A stretch of 64,000 nt of DNA from Millisia brevis NBRC 105863 (lineage in GTDB: Bacteria; Actinomycetota; Actinomycetes; Mycobacteriales; Mycobacteriaceae). The notes under the pieces were generated by a model, which ran no database searches, was not told the DNA's origin, and saw only the letters and a list, made by a program, of their open reading frames with translations. The DNA lies in the NCBI RefSeq assembly GCF_001552615.1, contig NZ_BCRN01000006.1, forward strand, positions 1-64,000. Direction: 5' to 3'. Made by a program: the position numbers and the translations under genes. The number at the start of each line of letters is the position of its first letter. Position 1 is the first letter of the stretch. Positions 57,299 to 64,000 of this stretch are shown piece by piece.

Positions 57299-57789
57299 GC
57301 CGCGGGCGCGCTCGTCGCGCAGGCGACCCATTCGGACGTGCCGTCGACGAAGGTCTGCCGCTTCCACACCGGGACCTCGGCCTTGATCCGGTCGACGGCG
57401 GCCGCGCAGCCGGCAAAGGCGTCCACCCGATGGGCCGCGCCGACCGCGACCACCAGTGCGACATCACCGATCGCCAGGCGCCCGACGCGGTGCGCGGCGA
57501 CGATCGCGCAGGCGGGATACTCGGCCGCGACGGCCGCGACGGCGGCACGCAAGAAGTTCTGCGCACTCGGATGCCCGACGTATTCGAGGTCGGCGACCGC
57601 CTGCCCGTGATCGTGGTCGCGCACGATGCCGGCGAATCCGACGGTCGCGCCCCGATCGGTCGCGGCGACCATCGCCTCGAAATCGGCGGGGTTCAGCGGG
57701 GCCTCGGTGACGATAGACTCGTCGATCAGCGCCGCCGGAGACGTCAGCCTCGGCTTGGATGGTGTCGGGCCGGCCGGAAGTACGGGCAT
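57286..57789 (-). CDS. moaE: Molybdopterin synthase catalytic subunit MoaE
   Basis: Large subunit of molybdopterin synthase, which with thiocarboxylated MoaD puts sulfur into cyclic pyranopterin monophosphate. The 167-residue protein carries GATVGFAGIVRDHDHGQAVADLEYVGH, IVAAHRVGRLAIGDVALVVAVGAAHR and, near the end, IKAEVPVWKRQTFVDGTSEWV, the MoaD-tail pocket with KKE/WK residues. The N-terminal 30 residues are a non-conserved extension. ATG 57789 is chosen; GTG 57807 would add six. No other moa gene is near, so this may be one of several copies. Confidence 0.9.
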   Translation of the reverse strand: MPVLPAGPTPSKPRLTSPAALIDESIVTEAPLNPADFEAMVAATDRGATVGFAGIVRDHDHGQAVADLEYVGHPSAQNFLRAAVAAVAAEYPACAIVAAHRVGRLAIGDVALVVAVGAAHRVDAFAGCAAAVDRIKAEVPVWKRQTFVDGTSEWVACATSAPAAYSR

Positions 57790-57878
57790 GGCGCGATCAT
57801 CCCGCACGTCGGATCGGGTCGCAACGAGCCGGTGGGCGTTTCGGGTCGTGTGGACTCCGGTCCCGACTTACCTTTCGG

Positions 57879-57884
57879 TAGGGT
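57879..57884 (+). promoter_or_regulatory. Candidate -10 box TAGGGT upstream of the diguanylate cyclase
   Basis: TAGGGT at 57879-57884 matches the boxes used elsewhere in the window. A transcript from about 57891 would have a 150-base leader including the short ORF at 57925. Confidence 0.35.
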
Positions 57885-57924
57885 GTCTGGCACGGCATCG
57901 GGGAGCTGAGCTAGATTGCCGGGC

Positions 57925-58032
57925 ATGCCGATCGGCCTGTGTGGTCTTCATCACGTCTGGACTCGTCCTCCCGTGTGCGGACTGCGAGGCATGGTCGACC
58001 GCCCGCGCCGGTGTGGTTCCCAACCCCTGTGA
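57925..58032 (+). CDS. Possible leaderless upstream ORF (35 aa) before the diguanylate cyclase
   Basis: TAGATT at 57912-57917 is followed by 7 bases and ATG 57925, the leaderless pattern. The frame (MPIGLCGLHHVWTRPPVCG to GSQPL, 35 codons) ends in TGA at 58030-58032, only 8 bases before the GTG of the cyclase, and the TGAGG around its stop doubles as the cyclase ribosome site. The peptide has three Cys and two adjacent His and no known domain. Its translation could couple to or attenuate the downstream gene. It could equally be fortuitous. Confidence 0.4.
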   Translation: MPIGLCGLHHVWTRPPVCGLRGMVDRPRRCGSQPL

Positions 58033-58039
58033 GGCGCGT

Positions 58040-59611
58040 GTGAAGGTGTCGCCGACCGTTGTTCGAACGGCGGCCGTCGTTGTTGCCGTCGCGATGGTGA
58101 TGGCCGTCGCGGCGACCGGTCTGCTGTCCGAACGCTGGTCGACGATCGTCGACGATGCCGCCCAATTGGTCGCCGGTACCGCCGCGACCGTCTGCTGTTT
58201 CGTCTCCGCTCGCCGCCGCGAGGGTTCCGCCCGGCATTGGCGCGTTCTGATGGGCCTCGGCATGGCCGGTTGGACGCTCGGCATGATGATGTGGGCCTTC
58301 TACCGATCGATCCTGCACACCCCGATTCCCAGCCCGTCCGTCGCCGACATCGGATTCTTCGTGCTGCCGTTCATGGCGGTTCCGGCGTTGGTGATCCTGG
58401 CCAATTCCAAGCCCGGTAATACGCGCCGCATCGCCGGCAGACATTTCTGGGTGATCGCCCTGCTCGATTGCCTGGTGATCGCCGGCACCCTGCTGTCGCT
58501 GAGCTGGTGGACCGCCCTCGGCGCGGTCGCCGGATCGTCGGAACTGCACTCGGTATTGGGGTTGGTGGTCGCCGCCTCCTATCCGCTGACCGACTTCGTC
58601 ATGTTGGCGATGATGCTGCTGCTGTGGGCGCTGGGCCGGTTCCCGCCCTGGGCGCGCACCCAATCGCGGCTGCTCGGGGTGGGGATCGCGATGCTGGCGA
58701 TCTCCGACAGCCTCTTCGCCTACCTCGTCTACACCGGGACCGCGCAGATCCCGATCATCGCGGACATCGGCTTCATCGCCGGGCCGGCCTTCGTGGCGTT
58801 GGCGGCGGTCGCGGCGGACGACCCACCGGAGGAGCGTCGTCGACGCATCCTGGGGGAGCGGGTCCACCTGATGATCCCGCACGCGCTGATCGCGGCCGTC
58901 GGTACCGGCTTCGTGGTGGCCCTGCTGCTCGGCTGGCAGCTCGATCCGGTCGCCGTCGGCATCTGCCTGGCGATCATGCTGGTCGGGATCGTCCGGCAGA
59001 TGTACACGCTGGTGGAGAACAGCCTGCTGATCGAGCAACTCCACGAGGCGCAGAGCGAGTTGAGCCACCGCGCCCACCACGATCCGTTGACCGGCCTGGC
59101 CAACCGCAACCTGCTGCAGAGCCGCATCCGCCGCGCGGTGGGAGCCGACCCGACCACCGGCGAGCCCGGCGGCCTCGGATTCGCCGGGCTGCTGATCGAC
59201 CTCGACGATTTCAAGGCGATCAACGACCGGTACGGCCATCAGGAGGGCGATGCGGTGCTCGTCGCCCTGGGCGAGCGGTTGCGACGAGCGGTCCGCCAGA
59301 GCGACACGATCGCCCGCATCGGCGGCGACGAATTCTTCATCCTGCTCGAGAACCATCCGATCCCCATCGAATCGGTGGTCGAGCGGGTGCGGCGTGAATG
59401 CTTCAACGACTCGTTCGTCATCGACGGCGACGAGGTGCGGCTCGGGGCGAGCATCGGTGTGGTCACCGCCCATCCCCGCACCGGTATGTCCGCCGAACAG
59501 CTGATGCTGTGGGCGGACCGCGCGATGTACAGCGGCAAGCGGGCCGGGAAGGGGACGACGATCTACACCCTTCCGGACCCCTCCGCCGCTAGCGGCCCAC
59601 CGCTGCGGTGA
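58040..59611 (+). CDS. Membrane-bound diguanylate cyclase (GGDEF)
   Basis: Makes the second messenger cyclic di-GMP from two GTP. The 523-residue protein has about nine or ten membrane helices in an N-terminal sensory region (about 8-310) and a coiled segment (LLIEQLHEAQSELSHRAHHD). The C-terminal GGDEF domain follows from about 350: DPLTGLANRNLLQSRI, LLIDLDDFKAINDRYGHQEGD, and the intact active site RIGGDEFFILLE. The upstream RxxD inhibitory site is not evident. No EAL domain is attached. GTG 58040 has GAGG 5 bases upstream, at the stop of the short ORF. Its end overlaps the convergent cyclase-family gene by 23 bases. Confidence 0.9.
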   Translation: MKVSPTVVRTAAVVVAVAMVMAVAATGLLSERWSTIVDDAAQLVAGTAATVCCFVSARRREGSARHWRVLMGLGMAGWTLGMMMWAFYRSILHTPIPSPSVADIGFFVLPFMAVPALVILANSKPGNTRRIAGRHFWVIALLDCLVIAGTLLSLSWWTALGAVAGSSELHSVLGLVVAASYPLTDFVMLAMMLLLWALGRFPPWARTQSRLLGVGIAMLAISDSLFAYLVYTGTAQIPIIADIGFIAGPAFVALAAVAADDPPEERRRRILGERVHLMIPHALIAAVGTGFVVALLLGWQLDPVAVGICLAIMLVGIVRQMYTLVENSLLIEQLHEAQSELSHRAHHDPLTGLANRNLLQSRIRRAVGADPTTGEPGGLGFAGLLIDLDDFKAINDRYGHQEGDAVLVALGERLRRAVRQSDTIARIGGDEFFILLENHPIPIESVVERVRRECFNDSFVIDGDEVRLGASIGVVTAHPRTGMSAEQLMLWADRAMYSGKRAGKGTTIYTLPDPSAASGPPLR

Positions 59612-60413
59612 TCGCGTAGATCGCGCCGGGCGCGCCCGACCCGTTGCGATTGATCGTCGAACCGACCAGAACGCAGCCACCGGTCGGGGGCAGGGACTGC
59701 AGGTTCGTCAGGTTCTCGAGGCTGATCCGGCGGCGGTCGAACAGGATGGTCGACACCTCGTAGGTGTCGTCGATCCCGAGGTCGGGGCCGAAGGTGTCGA
59801 TGCCGAGGGCGCCGCGTTCGCCGAGGACACCGCGATCGATCAACCACCGGACCGCCTCGACCGAGAAGCCCGGCTGGTGGGTCACGCCGTCGGCGTCCGC
59901 GTTGACGTAGGCCGGGGTGCCCCAGCGCTCGGCCCAACCGGTCCAGGCGATGACGGCGCCCTCGGCCGGGATCGGTCCGTTGGCCCGCTCGAAGGCCGAG
60001 AGGTCGTCGATCGTGATCGCGTAGTCGGCATCGGCGGCGGCCTGTTCGCGGATGTCGATGCGCACCGCGGGCAGGAAGAGGTCGTCGACGGTCAGCCGGT
60101 CGGCGGTCAGACCGCCCTCCTGGAAGTGCGCCGGGGCTCCCCAGTGGCTGCCGGTGTGCTCGCCCTGACGCACGTACTGCAGGTAGTAGCCGTCCGCCGC
60201 CACCGTCGTCGCGGTCTCCAGGACGAATTCGGGGTCGCCGGGAAAGATCGGCGTCAGCGCCGGGTCGTTGACGTGCGACAGGCTGCTGATCGACAGCAGA
60301 TTCTTCAGGGGAAGCGGCAGGGGGATCGCGTCGGCGGGACGCGCGGCCATCGTTCCGACCGTTCCGGCCAGACCGGCGATTCCCAGGCCCGCCAGAACCG
60401 TTCTGCGCTGCAT
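59589..60413 (-). CDS. Tat/Sec-exported cyclase-family (kynurenine-formamidase-like) protein
   Basis: A 274-residue protein. The N-terminus MQRRTVLAGLGIAGLAGTVG with AARPADA before the mature part looks like a Tat signal (RR followed by a modest hydrophobic core). The body matches the cyclase/formamidase superfamily: a DPALTPIFPGDP opening, then YVRQGEHTGSHWGAPAHF, which aligns with the family metal motif HxGTHxDxPxHF but has Gly in place of the metal-binding Asp. AVIAWTGWAERWG and GVLGERGALGIDTFGPD follow. With the Asp missing, zinc or manganese binding may be altered, or this is a subfamily with different chemistry. It ends overlapping the diguanylate cyclase. Confidence 0.8.
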   Translation of the reverse strand: MQRRTVLAGLGIAGLAGTVGTMAARPADAIPLPLPLKNLLSISSLSHVNDPALTPIFPGDPEFVLETATTVAADGYYLQYVRQGEHTGSHWGAPAHFQEGGLTADRLTVDDLFLPAVRIDIREQAAADADYAITIDDLSAFERANGPIPAEGAVIAWTGWAERWGTPAYVNADADGVTHQPGFSVEAVRWLIDRGVLGERGALGIDTFGPDLGIDDTYEVSTILFDRRRISLENLTNLQSLPPTGGCVLVGSTINRNGSGAPGAIYAITAAVGR

Positions 60414-60443
60414 GTGCCCACTCGTCCTTCCACCAGGTGTTGC

Positions 60444-60974
60444 CTATGGTTCGGCGTACCCTATCGCCTGCTCGGACGCGGTGACGGGAGGCTCGGCCGA
60501 CCAGGGGAAGACGATCCACCGATCGGTGCGTCGCCAGACGTAGTCCGGTTCGATCACGGTGGCCGGTTTCGCGTAGAGCACGGCGCTGCGGGTCTCCGCG
60601 TGATGCTTGCGCAGCAGTTCGAGCACCATCGCGAGGGTGCGCCCGGAGTCGGCGACGTCGTCGACCACCAGCACGCGGCGACCCTCGATCGAATCGGTGT
60701 CGAGCATCGGGGCCAGCAGAACCGGGTGCGGAAGGGTCTCGTGCACGTCGGTGTAGAACTCGACGTTGATCGCATCGGTGAGCTTCAGACCCAGGGCGTA
60801 GGACAGGCCGCCGCCGGGGAGCAGACCTCCGCGGGCGACCGCGATCAGCACCTCGGGGGTGAAACCGGAGTCCACGACCTGCCCGGCGAGCTCGCGGCAC
60901 GCCGTTCCGAAGGTCTCCCAGGTAAGGATTTCCTTCTCGGGCAGGTTCGTCGAGTCCGCGTGGTATGCCGTCAT
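60444..60974 (-). CDS. Purine-type phosphoribosyltransferase (Gpt/Xpt-like)
   Basis: A 176-residue type I phosphoribosyltransferase. Visible are VLIAVARGGLLPGGGLSYAL, the PRPP loop VLVVDDVADSGRTLAMVLEL with the acidic pair, an Arg/Lys-rich flexible loop (RKHHAETRSAVLYAKP) and a C-terminal YVWRRTDRWIVFPW. The WI(V/I)FPW ending is typical of xanthine-guanine type salvage enzymes that make GMP or XMP from free bases. Specificity is inferred. ATG 60974 is preceded by minus-strand TAGTCT at 7 bases, indicating a leaderless mRNA. It is the downstream neighbour of ogt on the same strand (21-base gap). Confidence 0.85.
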   Translation of the reverse strand: MTAYHADSTNLPEKEILTWETFGTACRELAGQVVDSGFTPEVLIAVARGGLLPGGGLSYALGLKLTDAINVEFYTDVHETLPHPVLLAPMLDTDSIEGRRVLVVDDVADSGRTLAMVLELLRKHHAETRSAVLYAKPATVIEPDYVWRRTDRWIVFPWSAEPPVTASEQAIGYAEP

Positions 60975-60981
60975 CCGATAG

Positions 60982-60987
60982 AGACTA
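60982..60987 (-). promoter_or_regulatory. -10 box TAGTCT, leaderless phosphoribosyltransferase gene
   Basis: Minus-strand TAGTCT, 7 bases, ATG 60974. It lies in the 21-base gap after ogt, so it would be an internal promoter if ogt is cotranscribed. Confidence 0.45.
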
Positions 60988-60995
60988 GGGCGGCC

Positions 60996-61499
60996 TCAGA
61001 ACAGTCGCCCGGCGCGGGCCTCCTCCGGCTCCTCGAGGTCGAGCAGGGTCCGCTTGCGATCGAGACCGCCGGCATAGCCGGTGAGGCTGCCGTCGTGGCC
61101 GACCACCCGATGGCAGGGGATCACCAACGAGATCGGGTTGTGCCCGACCGCCTGCCCCACCTGCTGGGCCAGCGAGACGTTGCCGAGGCGCCGAGCGAGG
61201 TCGCCGTAGGTGGTCGTCGCCCCGTAGGGAATCTCCAGCAACATCCCCCAGACCGATTCCTGGAAGTCGTTTCCGCCCGGTCGCAGCGGTAGGTCGAAGT
61301 CGCGTCGGTCGCCCGCGAGATACTCGCGCACCTGTGCGGCGGTTCGGGTCAGCGTGTCGTCGTCCTCGACTCGGATGCGTTCGCCGAGGCGCTCGGCGTC
61401 CGGCGGATAGCGGTGCGCCGGGAAGTAGAGACCCGTCAGAGCGCCGCCGTCCCCGGTCAGCGTCAACTCGCCGATGGCGGTGGCTATCGCGGTGTGCAT
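60996..61499 (-). CDS. ogt: Methylated-DNA--protein-cysteine methyltransferase Ogt
   Basis: Suicide repair protein that takes alkyl groups from O6-alkylguanine. The 167 residues include an N-terminal RNase-H-like domain (GELTLTGDGGALTGLYFP) and the DNA-binding and active-site domain with FQESVWGMLLEIPYGATTTY, the Arg/Asn region GNVSLAQQVGQAVGHNPISL, and the acceptor Cys in VIPCHRVVGHDGSLTGYAGG. GGAAGGGAG precedes ATG 61499 by about 7 bases. No ada or alkA is next to it. A 580-base non-coding region lies upstream. Confidence 0.94.
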   Translation of the reverse strand: MHTAIATAIGELTLTGDGGALTGLYFPAHRYPPDAERLGERIRVEDDDTLTRTAAQVREYLAGDRRDFDLPLRPGGNDFQESVWGMLLEIPYGATTTYGDLARRLGNVSLAQQVGQAVGHNPISLVIPCHRVVGHDGSLTGYAGGLDRKRTLLDLEEPEEARAGRLF

Positions 61500-62079
61500 C
61501 GGGCACTCCCTTCCTCGGCCGATCGCGTCCATCATGAACCGCTTGCGTCGGGTAGACGAGCGCCGCGCGCCGAATGTGAGGTCCGACGACGCCCGTGACC
61601 TGGACCACCGATGCGCCGGTCGCTTTCTCTTTACCTCCCGGAACGAATGAATGGTCAGAACATTGGATACCCGGATACTCGCCCGTTTTGGCATGAGTTA
61701 TGGTGACCACACGCCAATGAATCGGCTCGGATGAGCGGGTTCGCCGATACGCGACTGGAGGCCGATGATCGGCATCGTCACGACGGAAACCACCACGACC
61801 AGCGGCGCGGTCGACCCGAAGATCCGGGTCCGAAGCGCAGGAAAACGCCGGTATCGCGGACCTGCCCGCTAGCCGGGCGCGCCTCGGTCCGCACCGTCTC
61901 GACGTCTGCCCGACCCACCACCGACACGGGTGACGAGTCGCTGCAATCAATGGCGTACAGCCACGCCCGAAACGACTCCGATCCCTCCGTCATCGTCCGT
62001 TGATCGCCATTCTCGCGACCCTCTCGATCCGAATCCGCGGCGATTCGTACCCCGTTCGACACGGAAGGCCCCGTCAGAC
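61500..62079. other. Intergenic region between divergent ogt and carbonic anhydrase genes (580 bases)
   Basis: No convincing gene is seen. Two overlapping open stretches (plus 61731-62003, minus 61778-62062) have no ribosome site, no family and mirror each other. The part around 61620-61720 is noticeably less GC-rich and contains TATGGT near 61698 as a possible -10 on the plus strand. Regulatory content beyond that cannot be assigned. Confidence 0.4.
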
Positions 62080-62928
62080 ATGAAGTGGAAGCTGTACTCC
62101 CGAACGACCGCCGTCGTCGGCTCCCTGCTGGTGCTCGCCGCCTGCTCCGGAACCGACATCGCCCTGCAAGCCGACCAGGAGCCGGTGGCGGTCGACCGGT
62201 CGGTGACCCCCGAGCCCGCGCCGACCGAGGAGCCGGCCGTCGAGGAGGCTCCGCACTGGAGCTATACGGGCGTCGACGGCCCGGAGAACTGGGGCGAGCT
62301 GGCTCCGCAGTTCGCCACCTGCGCGGTCGGTACCCACCAGTCGCCGATCGACCTGGCCCCGGCCGTATCCGGCGATGTCCCGCCGATCTCGTTCGCCTAC
62401 GCGCCCGCCCCGGTGACGATCCTCAACAACGGCCACACCGTGCAGGTCGACTACCCGGAGGGCAGCTCGATCTCCCTCGGCGACGTCCGTTACCAGGTCG
62501 CCCAGTACCACTTCCACGCACCGAGCGAGCACACGATCGGCGGTGTCTCCTACCCGGCCGAACTGCACATCGTGCACGCCAACGACGCCGGTGAACTCGC
62601 GGTCGTCGGCATCCTGCTGACCGAGGGCGCCGCCAACCCGGCGCTCGAGCCGGTCCTGGCGAATCTGCCGGTCACCACCGCGCCGCCGGTGAATCTCGGC
62701 CTGACGGTCGACGCGGCCGACTTCCTGCCCGCCGACCACACGTCCTACCGGTACAACGGATCGTTGACGACGCCGCCGTGCACCGAGGGTGTGAACTGGA
62801 TCGTCATGGCGACGCCGGTCGAGGTGTCCGCCGACCAGATCGCCCGCCTCGACGCGGTGCTCGCCGGAAACAGCCGACCGGTCCAGGCGGTCAACGACCG
62901 CACCCCGATCGAGGACGGCACCGCCTAG
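62080..62928 (+). CDS. Alpha-class carbonic anhydrase, lipoprotein
   Basis: Interconverts CO2 and bicarbonate outside the membrane. The 282-residue precursor has a lipoprotein signal (hydrophobic VVGSLLVLAAC with the lipobox Cys near residue 22), a Pro/Glu-rich tether (PEPAPTEEPAVEE), then the alpha-carbonic-anhydrase fold: WSYTGVDGPENWGEL, QSPIDL, zinc His pair in QYHFHAPSEH, third His in ELHIVHAND, and YRYNGSLTTPPCTEGVNWIV. ATG 62080 follows GGAAGG by 11 bases. The lipid anchor would be completed by Lnt encoded at 52132. It is followed by a strong terminator. Confidence 0.93.
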   Translation: MKWKLYSRTTAVVGSLLVLAACSGTDIALQADQEPVAVDRSVTPEPAPTEEPAVEEAPHWSYTGVDGPENWGELAPQFATCAVGTHQSPIDLAPAVSGDVPPISFAYAPAPVTILNNGHTVQVDYPEGSSISLGDVRYQVAQYHFHAPSEHTIGGVSYPAELHIVHANDAGELAVVGILLTEGAANPALEPVLANLPVTTAPPVNLGLTVDAADFLPADHTSYRYNGSLTTPPCTEGVNWIVMATPVEVSADQIARLDAVLAGNSRPVQAVNDRTPIEDGTA

Positions 62929-62963
62929 CGGCTGCATCCGGGGCCAACGGCCCCCAACCGACC

Positions 62964-63002
62964 GATCGGGGGTGGGCATACCGCATGTGCCCACCCCCGA
63001 TC
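62964..63002. terminator. Bidirectional hairpin after the carbonic anhydrase gene
   Basis: GATCGGGGGTGGGCA (62964-62978) pairs perfectly with TGCCCACCCCCGATC (62988-63002) over a 9-base loop. It lies between convergent genes, 36 bases after one stop and 27 before the other. Confidence 0.85.
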
Positions 63003-63028
63003 ACCCCCACCACCCGGGGTCCGGCCGA

Positions 63029-64000
63029 TCAGCTCAGATGATGTACGTCCTGCAGGCCGTAGATCGGGGTCGGAATGCCCTCGTAGCGCGCCTTGAGCTG
63101 CAGCGCCAGGTAGAGCGAGTAGTGCCGGGACTGGTGCAGATTGCCGCCGTGGAACCACAGCCCCGGCTGCTGGGTCGGCTTCCACATATTTCGCTGTTCG
63201 CCCTCCCAGGGGCCGGGATCCTTGGTCGTCTCCGAACCGAGCCCCCAGACCTTGCCTACCCGGTCGGCGACGTCCTGGCCCATCAGATCGGCGGCCCAGC
63301 CGTTCATCGAGCCGTATCCGGTCGCGTAGACCACCACGTCGGCCGGCAACTCGGTCCCGCCGGCCAGTACCACCGAGTTCTCGGTCAGATGATCGACGTT
63401 GCCGTGCGCGAGCTTGATCGTGCCGTCGGCCACCAGATCGCAGGCGCCGACGTCGATGTAGTAGCCCGAGCCGCGGCGCAGGTACTTCATGAACAGCCCG
63501 GAGTCGTCGTCACCGAAGTCGAGGTCGAATCCGGCAGCCTCCAGCCGGTCGTAGAAGTCCTTGTCGCGTTCGCGGATCTGGTCGTACAGCGGGATCTGGA
63601 ATTCGTGCATGATCCGGTACGGCAGCGACGCGAAGGTCAGATCAGCCTTCTTGGTCGTCATTCCACCGGCGACGGCCTGCTCGCTGTACAGCGCGCCCAG
63701 ACCGATCTCCATCAGCGAATCCGACTTGACGATGTGCGTCGAGGACCGCTGGATCATCGTGGTGTCGATGCCGTTCTCGACCAGCGCCTTGCAGATGTCG
63801 TGCGCGGAGTTGTTGGCGCCGACCACCACCACCTTCTTGCCGACGTAGCCGTCCGGGCCGGGGTGGCGGCTCGAGTGGTGCTGGTCGCCCGCGAAGACGT
63901 CCTGGCCGGGGAAGGTCGGCACATTGGCCTTGCCGGACATGCCGGTGGCCAGCACCAGTTGGGTCGGATGCAGGGTCAGCCGCTCGCCGTCGCGGTCGAC
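63029..64000 (-). CDS. Flavin-containing monooxygenase (FMO-like), C-terminal part
   Basis: The last 323 residues of an FAD/NADPH monooxygenase; the N-terminus lies beyond the window's end. The visible part begins just before LVLATGMSGKANVPTFPGQD (the conserved ATG near the FAD domain) and contains the NADPH Rossmann motif KKVVVVGANNSAHDICKAL, a substrate-region segment with MTTKKADLTFASLPYRIM, and the second ATGY motif in VVVYATGYGSMNGW. The C-terminus is GLWFHGGNLHQSRHYSLYLA and ends HHLS. This layout matches the long FMO/Baeyer-Villiger-like proteins of Mycobacteriales. The substrate is unknown. Its 3' end faces the terminator shared with the carbonic anhydrase gene. Confidence 0.88.
   Translation of the reverse strand, partial: VDRDGERLTLHPTQLVLATGMSGKANVPTFPGQDVFAGDQHHSSRHPGPDGYVGKKVVVVGANNSAHDICKALVENGIDTTMIQRSSTHIVKSDSLMEIGLGALYSEQAVAGGMTTKKADLTFASLPYRIMHEFQIPLYDQIRERDKDFYDRLEAAGFDLDFGDDDSGLFMKYLRRGSGYYIDVGACDLVADGTIKLAHGNVDHLTENSVVLAGGTELPADVVVYATGYGSMNGWAADLMGQDVADRVGKVWGLGSETTKDPGPWEGEQRNMWKPTQQPGLWFHGGNLHQSRHYSLYLALQLKARYEGIPTPIYGLQDVHHLS

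Noticed and set aside
61731-62062. Two overlapping opposite-strand short ORFs in the ogt-carbonic anhydrase gap
   Set aside because: No ribosome site, leaderless box or family resemblance, and each is the mirror of the other; treated as non-coding.

Overview
The window is very GC-rich and gene-dense, with many GTG starts and four-base ATGA/GTGA overlaps, which points to an actinobacterium. It carries a complete Pup-proteasome locus, bifunctional LysX, RbpA, F420-type PPOX proteins, a mycolyltransferase-like secreted esterase and polyprenol-phosphate-mannose synthase. Gene order follows, from memory, the Mycobacterium tuberculosis Rv2122c-Rv2050 neighbourhood. I place it in the mycolic-acid-bearing Mycobacteriales (Nocardia/Gordonia/Rhodococcus-like rather than Mycobacterium itself, because Lnt and Ppm1 are separate genes). 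I cannot name the genus.

Layout. 1-1 kb: the start of a type I polyketide synthase joined out of frame to the C-terminal half of a cytochrome P450, a deletion scar or an assembly join. 1-9.2 kb: a receptor-type Ser/Thr kinase, an MHS-family transporter, a secreted esterase and lysX. 9.2-11.3 kb: HAD phosphatase, hisE, hisG. 11.3-12.2 kb: a thioesterase-fold protein on the minus strand. 12.3-26.3 kb: trmI, mpa(arc), dop, pup, prcB, prcA, pafA, pafB, pafC, tatA, tatC, helY, all on the plus strand. This is the pupylation machinery (Dop deamidates Pup, PafA ligates it, Mpa unfolds substrates, PrcBA degrades them), the PafBC DNA-damage regulators and the Tat translocase. 26.5-29.3 kb: a repeat-rich DUF4333 membrane protein, pepE and an Rv2074-like flavin/F420 reductase.

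29.3-44.3 kb: aerobic cobalamin (corrin ring) synthesis. A plus-strand SDR, a 31-codon small ORF, cobL, cobM and cobK are chained by four-base overlaps and converge on minus-strand cobH-cobIJ. A DUF899/TetR divergent pair and a large flippase-like membrane protein follow, then cobG (minus) diverging from cobN (plus). cobN is preceded by a cobalamin riboswitch.

44.4-54.7 kb: a PPOX protein, a small MoaF-like protein, a DUF1211 channel-like protein, an ethanolamine-type permease, the TldD/TldE protease pair (minus), then an amidohydrolase-lnt-ppm1 operon. 54.7-64 kb: rbpA, a small zinc-finger protein, a second receptor kinase, moaE, a diguanylate cyclase with a short upstream ORF, a Tat-exported cyclase-family protein, a phosphoribosyltransferase, ogt, a lipoprotein alpha-carbonic anhydrase and the 3' part of a flavin monooxygenase that runs off the end.

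A recurrent feature is TANNNT followed by 6-8 bases and then a start codon with no Shine-Dalgarno (lysX, dop, pafA, pafB, pepE, the Rv2074-like gene, cobH, cobG, tldD, the zinc-finger gene, the phosphoribosyltransferase). This is the signature of leaderless mRNAs and fixes many starts. No IS element, integrase, tRNA, rRNA or CRISPR array was seen.
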